DNA from: Promethearchaeota archaeon
GTDB lineage: Archaea; Asgardarchaeota; Lokiarchaeia; Sigyniarchaeales; SOKP01
Direction of reading: 5' to 3'
Length of the DNA: 64,000 nt
Assembly: GCA_016840165.1 (NCBI GenBank)
Contig: JAEOSU010000072.1
Location: 270,566-334,565 of the forward strand
Part shown: one piece after another, positions 17,164 to 26,331 of the stretch
Layout of the letters: each line of letters starts with the position of its first letter
Position numbering within the stretch: the stretch's first letter is position 1
Translations under genes and position numbers: made by a program
Notes under the pieces: model-generated
Seen by the model: the letters and a program-made list of their open reading frames with translations, nothing else
What the model was told of the DNA's origin: nothing
Database searches by the model: none

Positions 17164-19419
17164 TTATTTTGGTTTTAATGTTTGTTTAGACTCGAGATTT
17201 TCTGAAATAGCTTCTTTTGTAAAGAGATAGGGAATATACTTTCCTTTCACCCAAAGTTTAATTAAATCTTTATAATGTTTATGAAAGGGAAGACCAGATT
17301 GACCACCAGGAAGGGCTCCTATAGAATTATCCCAGTTTGAGAGATCATGAATCTGACGATAAGATGGCCCAGAGAGCACATCGAATCCTTCAGAAGGATC
17401 ATAAGAGCCCGGATTTAAAGTATTTCCATCTCCTCCAATTTTAAAAGGACCAGCGTTTAGGATTTTTGCTTGTTCGTTAGCTTGTGAAAAGGGATGCGTC
17501 AATGTGAGTGTATGAAGTCTCCCCCACATCCATTTATCGGATCTAGAACCAAAAAGGTTAGATAGGTAATCTAAAGCTCTTTCTAAAGCCTTAAGTAGTA
17601 ATTTTGAGATCTCTGCTTCCTTGTTTCTATACAAGGATTCAAAAATTTGTTTCAAATTGAAAGGTCGACTTCCAAGAGCCATATGAGCCACCTTTGTACC
17701 TAGTATAGATTCTAATACAGATTTTTGAGTCTCACTATACCAGACTTTAAATATAGTTCCGGCAATAGTTGTTTTTGTCAAAAAATAGTTCCATTTTTCT
17801 AAGTAAGAAATAGAATCTTGAACATTCGATAAATCTTTGTTCTCTTTTAAATATTGAAGCATAATGGGTAATAGTTCTGCGGCCTCTTCTGTAAATCTAT
17901 CGAGCTGGAAAGCCTTAAAATCCTCAATCGATAATTTTTCTTTGGATTGAAGTAGCTTCTTTAATCTTAATTGTCTATATGGAGCGATTCTATCTTCTGC
18001 GATTAATAATCCATTTGGTGCTTTTTCTACGTTGTAATTTGCAGTATAAACAAAACCTCGTTCTGGGTTATAGAGGGAATATAATTTATCAAATTCAGAG
18101 ATCCCTTCCCAGTCATATTTTTCATCATCCCCAGGACTTATACTTGCTCCGTTTCCATATTTTCTTACAGGTATTTTTCCTCCATGTTGATGTCCAATAT
18201 TACCAGCGATATCTCCATAAATGAAGTTTTGTGGATTTATTGTTATAAGAGATAAGGCCTCTCTGAATTCTTGCCAACTTGAAGCTTTATTGATTCCTTT
18301 AAATCCTTTTAGATTATTAATAAGATCCGCATTATAACTAGACCATTTTAATGCGTATTTACCTTCTATAAAAAAGGGATATATCTGATTATAATTCTCA
18401 AAGTAATTAATTACAGGTCCGAATCTACTGCGATAGACAGGATATTTTAGTGGTTTTGATTCACCTTTGATATGGATTACTTCTTCATCAATTTCAAAAT
18501 CTACCCATTTACCATTATAGCGATATTGCTTTTCATCATTTGGATTTATAGTTAATTTAAATAAATCTGTTGTATCAGCCATAACATTAGTTAAGCCCCA
18601 AGCAATTGATTCATTATGACCTATTACAACTGCAGGTACTCCAGGAAGAGAAGTACCTAGGACATTAAGATCGGGACAATTTAAATGAATTAAGAACCAT
18701 AATGCTGGGTTGGTTAGTGGTAGATGGGGATCATTAGCTAATAATACAGATCCACTTTGAGATTTTTTCGGGCTTACCGCCCACGAGTTGCTCCCAACAG
18801 ATTCATCAACCAACATTTCAGAGTTAAAAGGTATAATTAAGTTAGCTGTTTTCTTTCCATTTTTAATTGTTATATACTCTCTTAGGATTTCATATGGATA
18901 ATTCCAACTACTTAATGACCATTCGATCATACTAATGATTTTAAAACAATCCTCTAATTTCCATGCATCAGGTTTAAAATTTAATACATGATATTCAATA
19001 GGTAAACTATTTTCTATTATTTGGATTCTTGTATTTACACCTTTTATATAAGAGTCCATAAATTTAAAATCTTCAGAATTTTTCTTTCTTTCGAGATCTC
19101 GAGCACATCTTTGAGCAATATGGTATAAACCGATTTCTCTATAATGCTTATCACTGGCTATTGAACCCTTTCCAGTGATTTCAGAAAGAGTCCCGGAAAT
19201 TAATCTTCTAAAGGTTTCCATTTGCCATAATCTATGACCTGCATGGATATATCCTTGCGTAAAATATAGATCATATATATCGTTAGCAAAAACATGTGGT
19301 ATACCCCATTTATCCCACAGTATTTCTACACTAGCATTTAAACCTTTAACAGTTTCTTCTCCTTGCATCAATGGAAATGATTTTTTGGCAATTTCTAACA
19401 TTTCTTCCATAATTATCAC
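17164..19419 (-). CDS. Penicillin acylase family Ntn-hydrolase
   Basis: A 751-residue member of the penicillin amidase family. These are made as a precursor that self-cleaves before a serine which becomes the N-terminal nucleophile. The site is visible as VGSNSWAV with Ser210 following Gly209, followed by ANDPHLPL, a further family hallmark. The alpha part is residues 1-209 and the beta part 210-751. The C-terminal GGDGNTLNPGSYDPSE and GGQSGLPFHKHYKDL are also typical. Unlike secreted bacterial relatives it has no signal peptide, so it should act in the cytoplasm. Substrates could be N-acyl amino acids, lactones or polyamine amides. Met4 is a possible alternative start. Confidence 0.9.
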   Translation of the reverse strand: MIIMEEMLEIAKKSFPLMQGEETVKGLNASVEILWDKWGIPHVFANDIYDLYFTQGYIHAGHRLWQMETFRRLISGTLSEITGKGSIASDKHYREIGLYHIAQRCARDLERKKNSEDFKFMDSYIKGVNTRIQIIENSLPIEYHVLNFKPDAWKLEDCFKIISMIEWSLSSWNYPYEILREYITIKNGKKTANLIIPFNSEMLVDESVGSNSWAVSPKKSQSGSVLLANDPHLPLTNPALWFLIHLNCPDLNVLGTSLPGVPAVVIGHNESIAWGLTNVMADTTDLFKLTINPNDEKQYRYNGKWVDFEIDEEVIHIKGESKPLKYPVYRSRFGPVINYFENYNQIYPFFIEGKYALKWSSYNADLINNLKGFKGINKASSWQEFREALSLITINPQNFIYGDIAGNIGHQHGGKIPVRKYGNGASISPGDDEKYDWEGISEFDKLYSLYNPERGFVYTANYNVEKAPNGLLIAEDRIAPYRQLRLKKLLQSKEKLSIEDFKAFQLDRFTEEAAELLPIMLQYLKENKDLSNVQDSISYLEKWNYFLTKTTIAGTIFKVWYSETQKSVLESILGTKVAHMALGSRPFNLKQIFESLYRNKEAEISKLLLKALERALDYLSNLFGSRSDKWMWGRLHTLTLTHPFSQANEQAKILNAGPFKIGGDGNTLNPGSYDPSEGFDVLSGPSYRQIHDLSNWDNSIGALPGGQSGLPFHKHYKDLIKLWVKGKYIPYLFTKEAISENLESKQTLKPK

Positions 19420-19632
19420 GGTTAATTAGTAAATTACGATGGTATAATGTTATATATTATGTCCTTTTAAAATTTAAAGATATAGAAGAATAACGTATAT
19501 CTCAATAAGATTTTTTAGAATAAGGATTAAACAAAAATTTATGATTTCCATCAATCGCTAAATATATATGCCTCAATTACCATGTAGATAATATTCATAA
19601 TTTTTCCAGAGGAAGTTGTTAAAGATCGCATA

Positions 19633-20889
19633 ATGGATGATTTAGAATCAAATTTGAAGATAGATAAATTCTATGGTATTTTACGTTCGGTTGATATAGA
19701 AATTGAACAAGAGGATATCTTTTATAGAAGTAAATATAATGATATAATGAATTATTTTAAGATGATTTTAACCCATAATGAGAATTCTTTACTTTACGAT
19801 TACTCCAAAATTGTTTCTCCACATGGATTACTTTTAGTAAAAATTAATCAGAATAGCGATATTAATGATTTTTTAAAACTAATAAGCAAAAACTATTTTT
19901 TAGACGTTATAGAGTTGAATTATGAGGAGATATTTTTCAGAGCCACTGATTTTTTTGAACATTTTCAAGAAATTGTTCAGGATATGATAAGCGCGGAAAA
20001 TGATATTAATAGCACTGAGATAAATGATAAGAATCCTGGAGAGAAAATTTTGAATACTTCTATAAAGAAAATCCTTATAATCGATGAAGGCCAACTAAAT
20101 TTTAATTTAAGTATACCAACGAATCTTTTAGAGGTTTTTATTAATTCTAAACTGAATAAGACAAATTTTATTGAAAAGAGTAGCTTATTGATTTGGATAA
20201 CGAATAAATTTAACAATATATCTATGAATTCACAGAAAATTTTTGATATATTCGATCTTTTTATTAATATCCCTTCTTTTGATGGCAGTGAAAGAGAAGC
20301 AGTTCTTAAGCACTTTTCAGAGTTATTTCCAAAAATTGTATTTGATGTAGAAACTATTGCAAATTATACAAAATTATGGGAGGTTAATGATTTTAAACAT
20401 TTATTAAAATTCGGAATTTTTAATCATTATCTTAAATCGGAATTAAACCAAAAATCGAATGAAATTACAGATGTCTTAATTGAGTTAATCGAGACAAGGG
20501 AATTTATACCTTCCATTAATTCAGAGATCCAAGATGATCAAGAAGATATAAGTGAGAATAATATTACTCAAATCAAAGGAGTGGATTTGAGAGCTTATGA
20601 AAATTTAAAAGCATATCGAAAAGAAATTCAAGAGGAAAATATTTCAGATTTTATGCGTAATCAGTTATATGAACATGCAGCTTCAAAACATTATAAAGAG
20701 CTACAGATCATTATCGAGAAAATAATCAAACATGAAGCACTTGAAGTCAATGATAGAGAAATATTGGCAAAATATCCCTTTATATTGAGTGAAAGTCCTC
20801 AGAAGGCGCTAATAGCACTGGAAAAAGCGAAGAAAAATATTAATCGAATTAACCAGATGTATAAAGATACGTGGAGAGCTCAAAATTAA
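19633..20889 (+). CDS. Degenerate AAA+-like protein of the SMC operon
   Basis: A 418-residue protein I do not recognise by name. The order of elements follows an AAA+ ATPase: a strand where Walker A should be, written SPHGLLLVKINQNSD with no GKT/GKS; a Walker-B-like ILIIDEGQL; a sensor-1-like SLLIWITNK; then IFDLFINIPSFDGSEREAVLKHF, typical of the lid-side substrate segment. The lack of a P-loop lysine argues it binds but does not hydrolyse ATP, or has lost nucleotide binding. The C-terminal 110 residues are helical and charged. It is 60 bases upstream of smc, in one operon with smc, scpA and scpB. A loader or regulator role for SMC is inference. Confidence 0.7.
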   Translation: MDDLESNLKIDKFYGILRSVDIEIEQEDIFYRSKYNDIMNYFKMILTHNENSLLYDYSKIVSPHGLLLVKINQNSDINDFLKLISKNYFLDVIELNYEEIFFRATDFFEHFQEIVQDMISAENDINSTEINDKNPGEKILNTSIKKILIIDEGQLNFNLSIPTNLLEVFINSKLNKTNFIEKSSLLIWITNKFNNISMNSQKIFDIFDLFINIPSFDGSEREAVLKHFSELFPKIVFDVETIANYTKLWEVNDFKHLLKFGIFNHYLKSELNQKSNEITDVLIELIETREFIPSINSEIQDDQEDISENNITQIKGVDLRAYENLKAYRKEIQEENISDFMRNQLYEHAASKHYKELQIIIEKIIKHEALEVNDREILAKYPFILSESPQKALIALEKAKKNINRINQMYKDTWRAQN

Positions 20890-20949
20890 AAATTATGTTG
20901 ATAGGGGATTAAAGTTTCAAACGCTAACAATTCAATATTCATAAGAAAA

Positions 20950-23900
20950 TTGATCTTAGAAAATTTTTTATCATTCCAGAAAGATGAGGTTGATTTTTTA
21001 GATAATTCCCAATCACAATTTCCCAAATTAATCTTAATAGTTGGTCCTAATTGGTCAGGAAAGACATCAATATTTCAAGCAATCAAATTTGTATTAGGGA
21101 GCAACGAACGTGACGAAAGATATAAGAAATGGTCTGATTTTATTCGGAATGGCCAAGATCATACTATGGTGCATATTGAAATTCAAAATCGCGATGATGT
21201 AATTAAACTTAGAAGATACGTAATCCGAGGGCAATCTCCCTACTTTGAATTGCAAAAATCAAATGAATCAAAATTTAAAAGAGTACAAGCTAAAACTGTT
21301 CAAAGAATCGTTAAAGAATTAAAAGTTAATCCAGATAATCATTTTGCTTTTGTTAGTCAAGGAAAAATCGATAGTATCAAAAATCTAAAGCCATATGAAT
21401 TAAGTAGTTTTTTAGAAGAGGGAATTGGACTGAAAGGATTAAGAGAAGAAATTTTAGGGGAAAAAAACTCAATCTCTAATTTAAACCAGGACTTTCAGTC
21501 GCTTACTGTAAAAGAAAATTCATTAAAACTCAATTTAGAACTTCTTACTCCAAAACTAAAAAGACTTGAAGAGAAAAAAAAGATATTAGATATTAGAAAA
21601 AAGGTAAACGACGAGTTATTATGGGCAAATAAGGAAAAAATACAAAAAGATATTGACAATCTTATTGCTAAGAGTTATGAAATTGAGGACTCAATTAGCT
21701 CACTTAAATCGGAATTAGCTAATTTTAACGTCTTATTGGCAGAAAAGGAGGAAAAAATCGCTGATATTGAGAAGGAGATAAATCAATTATCAAAGAAATT
21801 TGGCGAATTAGATTACCAAAAAAAAGAGCTAGTTGCACAGATTCAAGAGTGGCAACAAGAGAAAATAAAAGCAAAGCAAGAACTAGATAATATGGCAAAA
21901 GTTATATATCAAGAAAAAACAGAGTTTGAAAATCTACAAAATAAAAAGAAAAGCATTGAAAAAGAAAATCAGTTGCTTGCTAATGAACTCGCTAAATTTA
22001 ATGACCAATTAAACAATTTAATTAAGGAACAAAAAGATATATCCGTTAAGATTACTCAAAATAAAGAATTTTTAGTACAATATAATAAGTTAGTGCAGAC
22101 AAAAGAAGATTTCATGCAAAAGATTAAAGAGAATGCGACTAAAAAAGATGAAATCAACCTTGATATTGAAGAGATTTTTCAAAGTTTACAAGATATTGAT
22201 CATAAATTAAATACAAATAATTGGTTTTTAGAAAATCCTTCTCAAGATTTAGTAAAGCAGCTTGATCTGCAAATAAAGGAGATTTCACGAAAAATTTTCG
22301 AACTTGAATCAGAAAATGAGCGGATTCGTTATGATCAAGCTAAGAGTATAGACGAATTTAAAAAGCTTCAAAAATCTATTCAAGAAAGACGGATATTACT
22401 CCCTTCTAGTATTATTTTACTAAAGGAAGAGATTAAGAAACGAGGTTTAGAATATAAAGTTAAAGGTCCTATTATTGAATATTTAAAATATAATGATACT
22501 TTAAGCTATGCTATCGAATCGGTGTTAGGTGAACGTTTACTTTATAGTTTTGTAGTAAATGACTGGGATTCTCTAAGTTTGTTGAATCGATTAAAAAATA
22601 AAATCAATGCCTACTGTAATATATATATCACAAAAAATCTCACAGTCTCATCATATCCTCCATTCTCCGCTGATGGTTTAATTGGGTACTTAGTTGATTT
22701 AATTACTATACTAAATGATGATATTGATATTAAAAAAGTAATCTATTCGAAAGTAAGAAATTGTGTTGTTGTAGAAAATTACCATGCAGGTCAAGAGCTT
22801 TATATAAAACAAAATTTTAAGGGAAAATGTGTGACTTTAAAAGGAGAGCAGATTGTTTCATATAAATACGCATACGAGACACCCTATCTTAAGAAACTCA
22901 AAGGATTTTTTAGTATTGGAACACAGAAAGAACGGGCTCGAAATTTGGAGTCTCTAATTGAATCGTTAAACGAAAAAACTAGGGAAAAAAGGATAAAATT
23001 GTCCCAATTAGACGTCCAACAAAAAGAATTATATCACAAAAAAGATGCCTTTAATGATCTATTGTATAATTTCAATCAAAAGCAGCGGTTAACAGGAAAG
23101 AAAAATAATCTATACAAGCTAAGTTATTCATTGGAACAAGAAAACGAGGATTTTCGAAAAGAGTTAGACATTTTAGAAGAGAAGATTGAGAACTTTAAAA
23201 CTCAACGGGATCCCGAATTTTTTCACTGGAATGAACGGCTAAAAACGATTCCAATCGAAATTGATGAGTTAAATGATAAAATAAATATCTTGAATTCTGA
23301 ATATAATGAAAATAATGTAATTTTAGATACACTCAAAGAAAAAATAGATGAATTTCAGAATGCGATACTGCTTAAATCATCTGAATATGAACAAAAGCAA
23401 GAAATATTTCGCAAGGCTGATAAAAAAGCGTTTAGAATTTATCAGGATTTAGATAAAGTTGAAGATGAGATAAAAAGTATAGAAACATCTATTTTAAAGT
23501 CTCAAGAAGATAAGAAAATGTTCCAACAACAAAAACTCGAAATAGAAAAAGAAACACTCAATTATAAAATAGAATTTGAACAACAAAATATCAAGTTAAA
23601 AACGCTTAAGCAGGAGTTAAATATTAAAAACCAGAATCTTGAGCGTATAAAATCAGAAATCGATCCCTTATTCTCTTCACAAGAGATGCAAATAAGGCCA
23701 ATTGAAGAGATAAAGAAAGATATGGAAAAAATAGAAAGAGATTTGCTCAATTATGTCGACATCGATGACAGGATTTTAATTGAAAAAGAAGAGATCATAA
23801 ACAACTTATCACAGATTAAAAAAAATCAAAAGCTTCTCGAACAAGACATTAATGCAGCGATAGCGACTGAGAAAAAAATAGAACAAACATATTATAATAA

Positions 23901-24363
23901 ATTTAGTGAAGTGCTAACAACTCTACAAGAAAAAATCAATCATAAATTTGAGTTAGCAAAAATTAAAGCATATTGTTCACTCGAATTAATGGGTGATTTT
24001 GAAGAGCTAGGTATTAATATTAAGGCTGCAACCTCAAAAGATCAATTAAAATCATGTACTGCTTTAAGTGGTGGACAGATTTCTATGATTTCTATTTGTT
24101 TAATTCTTTCTCTACAGGAAATTAAACCATCTCCTTTATGCATGTTTGATGAAGCAGGTATGTTTCTTGACGACAAGAATTCTGAGGCGTCTTATCAAAT
24201 GATTAAAGCAACTTTAGAGCATAATCCAATTCAATTACTAATGTTTTTACCCAAATCATCCAATATTTTATTTTTATTAGCAGATAAATTAATAGGAGTT
24301 GCCAGGGTAGGGAAACGTGAAGCTTCTACAATATTTCATCCAAAAATTATTAGAGGAGAGTAA
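20950..24363 (+). CDS. smc: SMC-type chromosome segregation ATPase
   Basis: A protein of 1137 residues or slightly more. Head N-half: Walker A VGPNWSGKTS (Trp where most SMCs have Gly) and Q-loop FVSQGKIDSI. Two long coiled coils flank a hinge at about residues 495-630 (GPIIEYLKYNDTLSYAIESVLG). Head C-half: signature LSGGQISMISICLILSL and Walker B LCMFDEAGMFLDD. The start taken is TTG at 20950, but SMC proteins begin with a strand like MxIKKLxLENF. The frame is open upstream and reads IFIRKLILENF from an ATA at 20935, so the true start may be this ATA. It forms condensin with ScpA and ScpB encoded directly downstream. Confidence 0.9.
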   Translation: MILENFLSFQKDEVDFLDNSQSQFPKLILIVGPNWSGKTSIFQAIKFVLGSNERDERYKKWSDFIRNGQDHTMVHIEIQNRDDVIKLRRYVIRGQSPYFELQKSNESKFKRVQAKTVQRIVKELKVNPDNHFAFVSQGKIDSIKNLKPYELSSFLEEGIGLKGLREEILGEKNSISNLNQDFQSLTVKENSLKLNLELLTPKLKRLEEKKKILDIRKKVNDELLWANKEKIQKDIDNLIAKSYEIEDSISSLKSELANFNVLLAEKEEKIADIEKEINQLSKKFGELDYQKKELVAQIQEWQQEKIKAKQELDNMAKVIYQEKTEFENLQNKKKSIEKENQLLANELAKFNDQLNNLIKEQKDISVKITQNKEFLVQYNKLVQTKEDFMQKIKENATKKDEINLDIEEIFQSLQDIDHKLNTNNWFLENPSQDLVKQLDLQIKEISRKIFELESENERIRYDQAKSIDEFKKLQKSIQERRILLPSSIILLKEEIKKRGLEYKVKGPIIEYLKYNDTLSYAIESVLGERLLYSFVVNDWDSLSLLNRLKNKINAYCNIYITKNLTVSSYPPFSADGLIGYLVDLITILNDDIDIKKVIYSKVRNCVVVENYHAGQELYIKQNFKGKCVTLKGEQIVSYKYAYETPYLKKLKGFFSIGTQKERARNLESLIESLNEKTREKRIKLSQLDVQQKELYHKKDAFNDLLYNFNQKQRLTGKKNNLYKLSYSLEQENEDFRKELDILEEKIENFKTQRDPEFFHWNERLKTIPIEIDELNDKINILNSEYNENNVILDTLKEKIDEFQNAILLKSSEYEQKQEIFRKADKKAFRIYQDLDKVEDEIKSIETSILKSQEDKKMFQQQKLEIEKETLNYKIEFEQQNIKLKTLKQELNIKNQNLERIKSEIDPLFSSQEMQIRPIEEIKKDMEKIERDLLNYVDIDDRILIEKEEIINNLSQIKKNQKLLEQDINAAIATEKKIEQTYYNKFSEVLTTLQEKINHKFELAKIKAYCSLELMGDFEELGINIKAATSKDQLKSCTALSGGQISMISICLILSLQEIKPSPLCMFDEAGMFLDDKNSEASYQMIKATLEHNPIQLLMFLPKSSNILFLLADKLIGVARVGKREASTIFHPKIIRGE

Positions 24364-25014
24364 ATGTCGAATTCCACTATCATACCCCTAAAAGTACGAG
24401 ATAAATTAATTAAAATTAGGCAAGATATCTTATCAGGTAAAATTTCATTATTAAAACTAGAATTAAATCCTATATTTCAAGAAATTATTGATTCAGTCAA
24501 TATAACTAATATATTTCATTATTCTCCTCTTTACAAAGAAACAAATGAAATTTTATATCAAAAGTTTGAGGAATTAAAAAAACTCCTCATACGCATGGAT
24601 GATGAGCATAGGTATATACAGTTTTTAAAAAAATCTCCTACTGATTCTGCGATTGCTGCATTATTTAACGGATGTTGGAGGAAATCCTTTCAGATTGAGA
24701 GTATATCATTTGAATTTTTGCAGGACAGTCAACAAAAATTATTAGCTGCACATAGGGAGCCGATAAATATTAAGGAATTATCACGAATTCCTAGTAAAGA
24801 ACAATTTATTTTAGAGATACCCAAAAAAAAGTTTACTGAAAAGATGAATCACTATTTTATATCGATAGTTGATAAGCTACCATGTAATTTAGACGAAATA
24901 TTTGACATGGAGACCGATCAATTGGTAATTTATGAACATTTTATTTATCTTTTACATCTGCTCCAATTAGGGCGGGTTAAATATCAAAAAGAAACAAATA
25001 CATTATACTTATGA
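24364..25014 (+). CDS. scpA: ScpA-like kleisin subunit of condensin
   Basis: A 216-residue protein beginning at the base after the smc stop codon. The sequence is weakly conserved. The C-terminus YEHFIYLLHLLQLGRVKYQKE has the form of the ScpA winged helix that binds the SMC head (FLxLLELxxxGxV), and the N-terminus is helical as needed to bind the SMC neck. Its position between smc and a ScpB-like gene supports the call. It ends in TGA followed in the same frame by four codons and the ATG of scpB. Confidence 0.78.
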   Translation: MSNSTIIPLKVRDKLIKIRQDILSGKISLLKLELNPIFQEIIDSVNITNIFHYSPLYKETNEILYQKFEELKKLLIRMDDEHRYIQFLKKSPTDSAIAALFNGCWRKSFQIESISFEFLQDSQQKLLAAHREPINIKELSRIPSKEQFILEIPKKKFTEKMNHYFISIVDKLPCNLDEIFDMETDQLVIYEHFIYLLHLLQLGRVKYQKETNTLYL

Positions 25015-25026
25015 GGGAATATAATA

Positions 25027-25551
25027 ATGAATGAGTTATCAGTTTTAATGCATCTATTAAGTCGACGAGTTAATAAGGTCCAGCTTGGTGCGACTGAGGA
25101 AGAAATATGTGATATATTAAATATTTCAGGAAAGCAACAGAAAAGCTCGTTTAGCCAATTAATTATAAATTTATCTCGTTATATCGAAATTTTAGGACTA
25201 AATATCAGTTATAATCCAGTTGATACACATTGGTATATCACTTATGAGCCTGAGATTTCAGATATCGTGAAAGCCAATCCTTTTGAAGATAAGCCTCGAT
25301 TAGCAGCTAGCCTATTTACTGTTCTTGTTAGTTGTATGGCGAATCTTGGATCATCAACCGTTTCTGAAATTGCTAAATTAAGGAAAAAGAAAGGAATTTT
25401 ATCCGATTTGAGAGAATTGGAAAATCAAGGATATATTAAATTAAATAAGGACTCGGGAGAGATATCCCTCACACCTTTGATAGGTTATGAATTGGATTTC
25501 AATCGTCTTTTAACTAATTTAGCTTTGCAAATGAAAGAAGATGAAACCTAA
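25027..25551 (+). CDS. scpB: ScpB-like condensin subunit (tandem winged helix)
   Basis: A 174-residue protein with two winged-helix halves. The first is residues 1-80 (ATEEEICDILNISGKQQKSSFSQLI helix-turn-helix, wing at ISYNPVDTHWYITYE), the second about 90-165 (TVSEIAKLRKKKGILSDLRELENQGYI). ScpB dimers bind the linker of ScpA and regulate SMC head engagement. The gene is 12 bases after scpA, with GAGGGAAT just upstream. Lengths of archaeal ScpB are 170-200, so it is complete. Confidence 0.8.
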   Translation: MNELSVLMHLLSRRVNKVQLGATEEEICDILNISGKQQKSSFSQLIINLSRYIEILGLNISYNPVDTHWYITYEPEISDIVKANPFEDKPRLAASLFTVLVSCMANLGSSTVSEIAKLRKKKGILSDLRELENQGYIKLNKDSGEISLTPLIGYELDFNRLLTNLALQMKEDET

Positions 25552-25695
25552 AAGATATCTTGTTTTTTGGTTGGTATATAATATAGCTCAGACTGCAATG
25601 ATACTGTTTATGGATGAGACTTACAAGTATTATAATTTAAGAATAAAAAATTAGAATTTCCTGAACCTTGTATTAAATTTGAATGTTTCCTTAAC

Positions 25696-26331
25696 TTAAT
25701 GGGTTGTAGTGATTTGTAAAATCATTTCTGCAACGCGATCATTATATTTTTCAATATCGATAAAATTGTCAATTTTCTCTCCACAAGTCAGGTAAGTATC
25801 AACAATATTAATCTTTCTTGTTGTAAAAAAGTCATTAATCTTTTTTTTCATATCTTCAAGTTTTTTCTCTCGATCTCCTTCTAATAGATCAATTTTATTA
25901 ATACATACAAAGATTTTATCGGGGAAGAATCGTACATCGTTAAAGAAGTCAAATTGAACATCTAATTCACGATCACAACTAAATATTGCTATGATTTGGG
26001 TTGCTATTCTACTAATAGTTATTATGCCCATTTTCACTACAGCACGCTTCCTATCGCCTCCAGGTGCAAATATCGTATGAGCTCTTCCAGAATCAATCTC
26101 TCGAAAAACTACTCGATTAGGATGGATGGTTTTCGTTTCTTTTTCATTAAGAGTGTCTTCTTTATTCCCTGTGGGTACAGTTGCCTCACCAGAAAAATCA
26201 GTTTTTAAAACACTACATTTCTTTCCGCCTTCTACTTTTTCAATATCTCCCTTGTTTAAATATTTCACAAACAGGCGAAGAATAGAAGTCTTCCCTGCAC
26301 TCACATCTCCAAGAAGTCCAATATTAACCAT
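25696..26331 (-). CDS. MglA/ARF-like small GTPase
   Basis: A 211-residue P-loop GTPase. G1 is GDVSAGKTS at 8-16, the switch region is around 51-60, and the G3 area is FAPGGDRKR at 88-96 where ARF/MglA proteins have xxPGxxRF. G4 is NKID at 145-148. The normal Gln/His of switch II (after APG) is Gly-Asp, so intrinsic hydrolysis may be altered. The form resembles the archaeal/bacterial ATP/GTP-binding group related to SR-beta and MglA. The ATG overlaps the TGA of the upstream gene, so both are made together. Asgard genomes are rich in such GTPases. Confidence 0.8.
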   Translation of the reverse strand: MVNIGLLGDVSAGKTSILRLFVKYLNKGDIEKVEGGKKCSVLKTDFSGEATVPTGNKEDTLNEKETKTIHPNRVVFREIDSGRAHTIFAPGGDRKRAVVKMGIITISRIATQIIAIFSCDRELDVQFDFFNDVRFFPDKIFVCINKIDLLEGDREKKLEDMKKKINDFFTTRKINIVDTYLTCGEKIDNFIDIEKYNDRVAEMILQITTTH

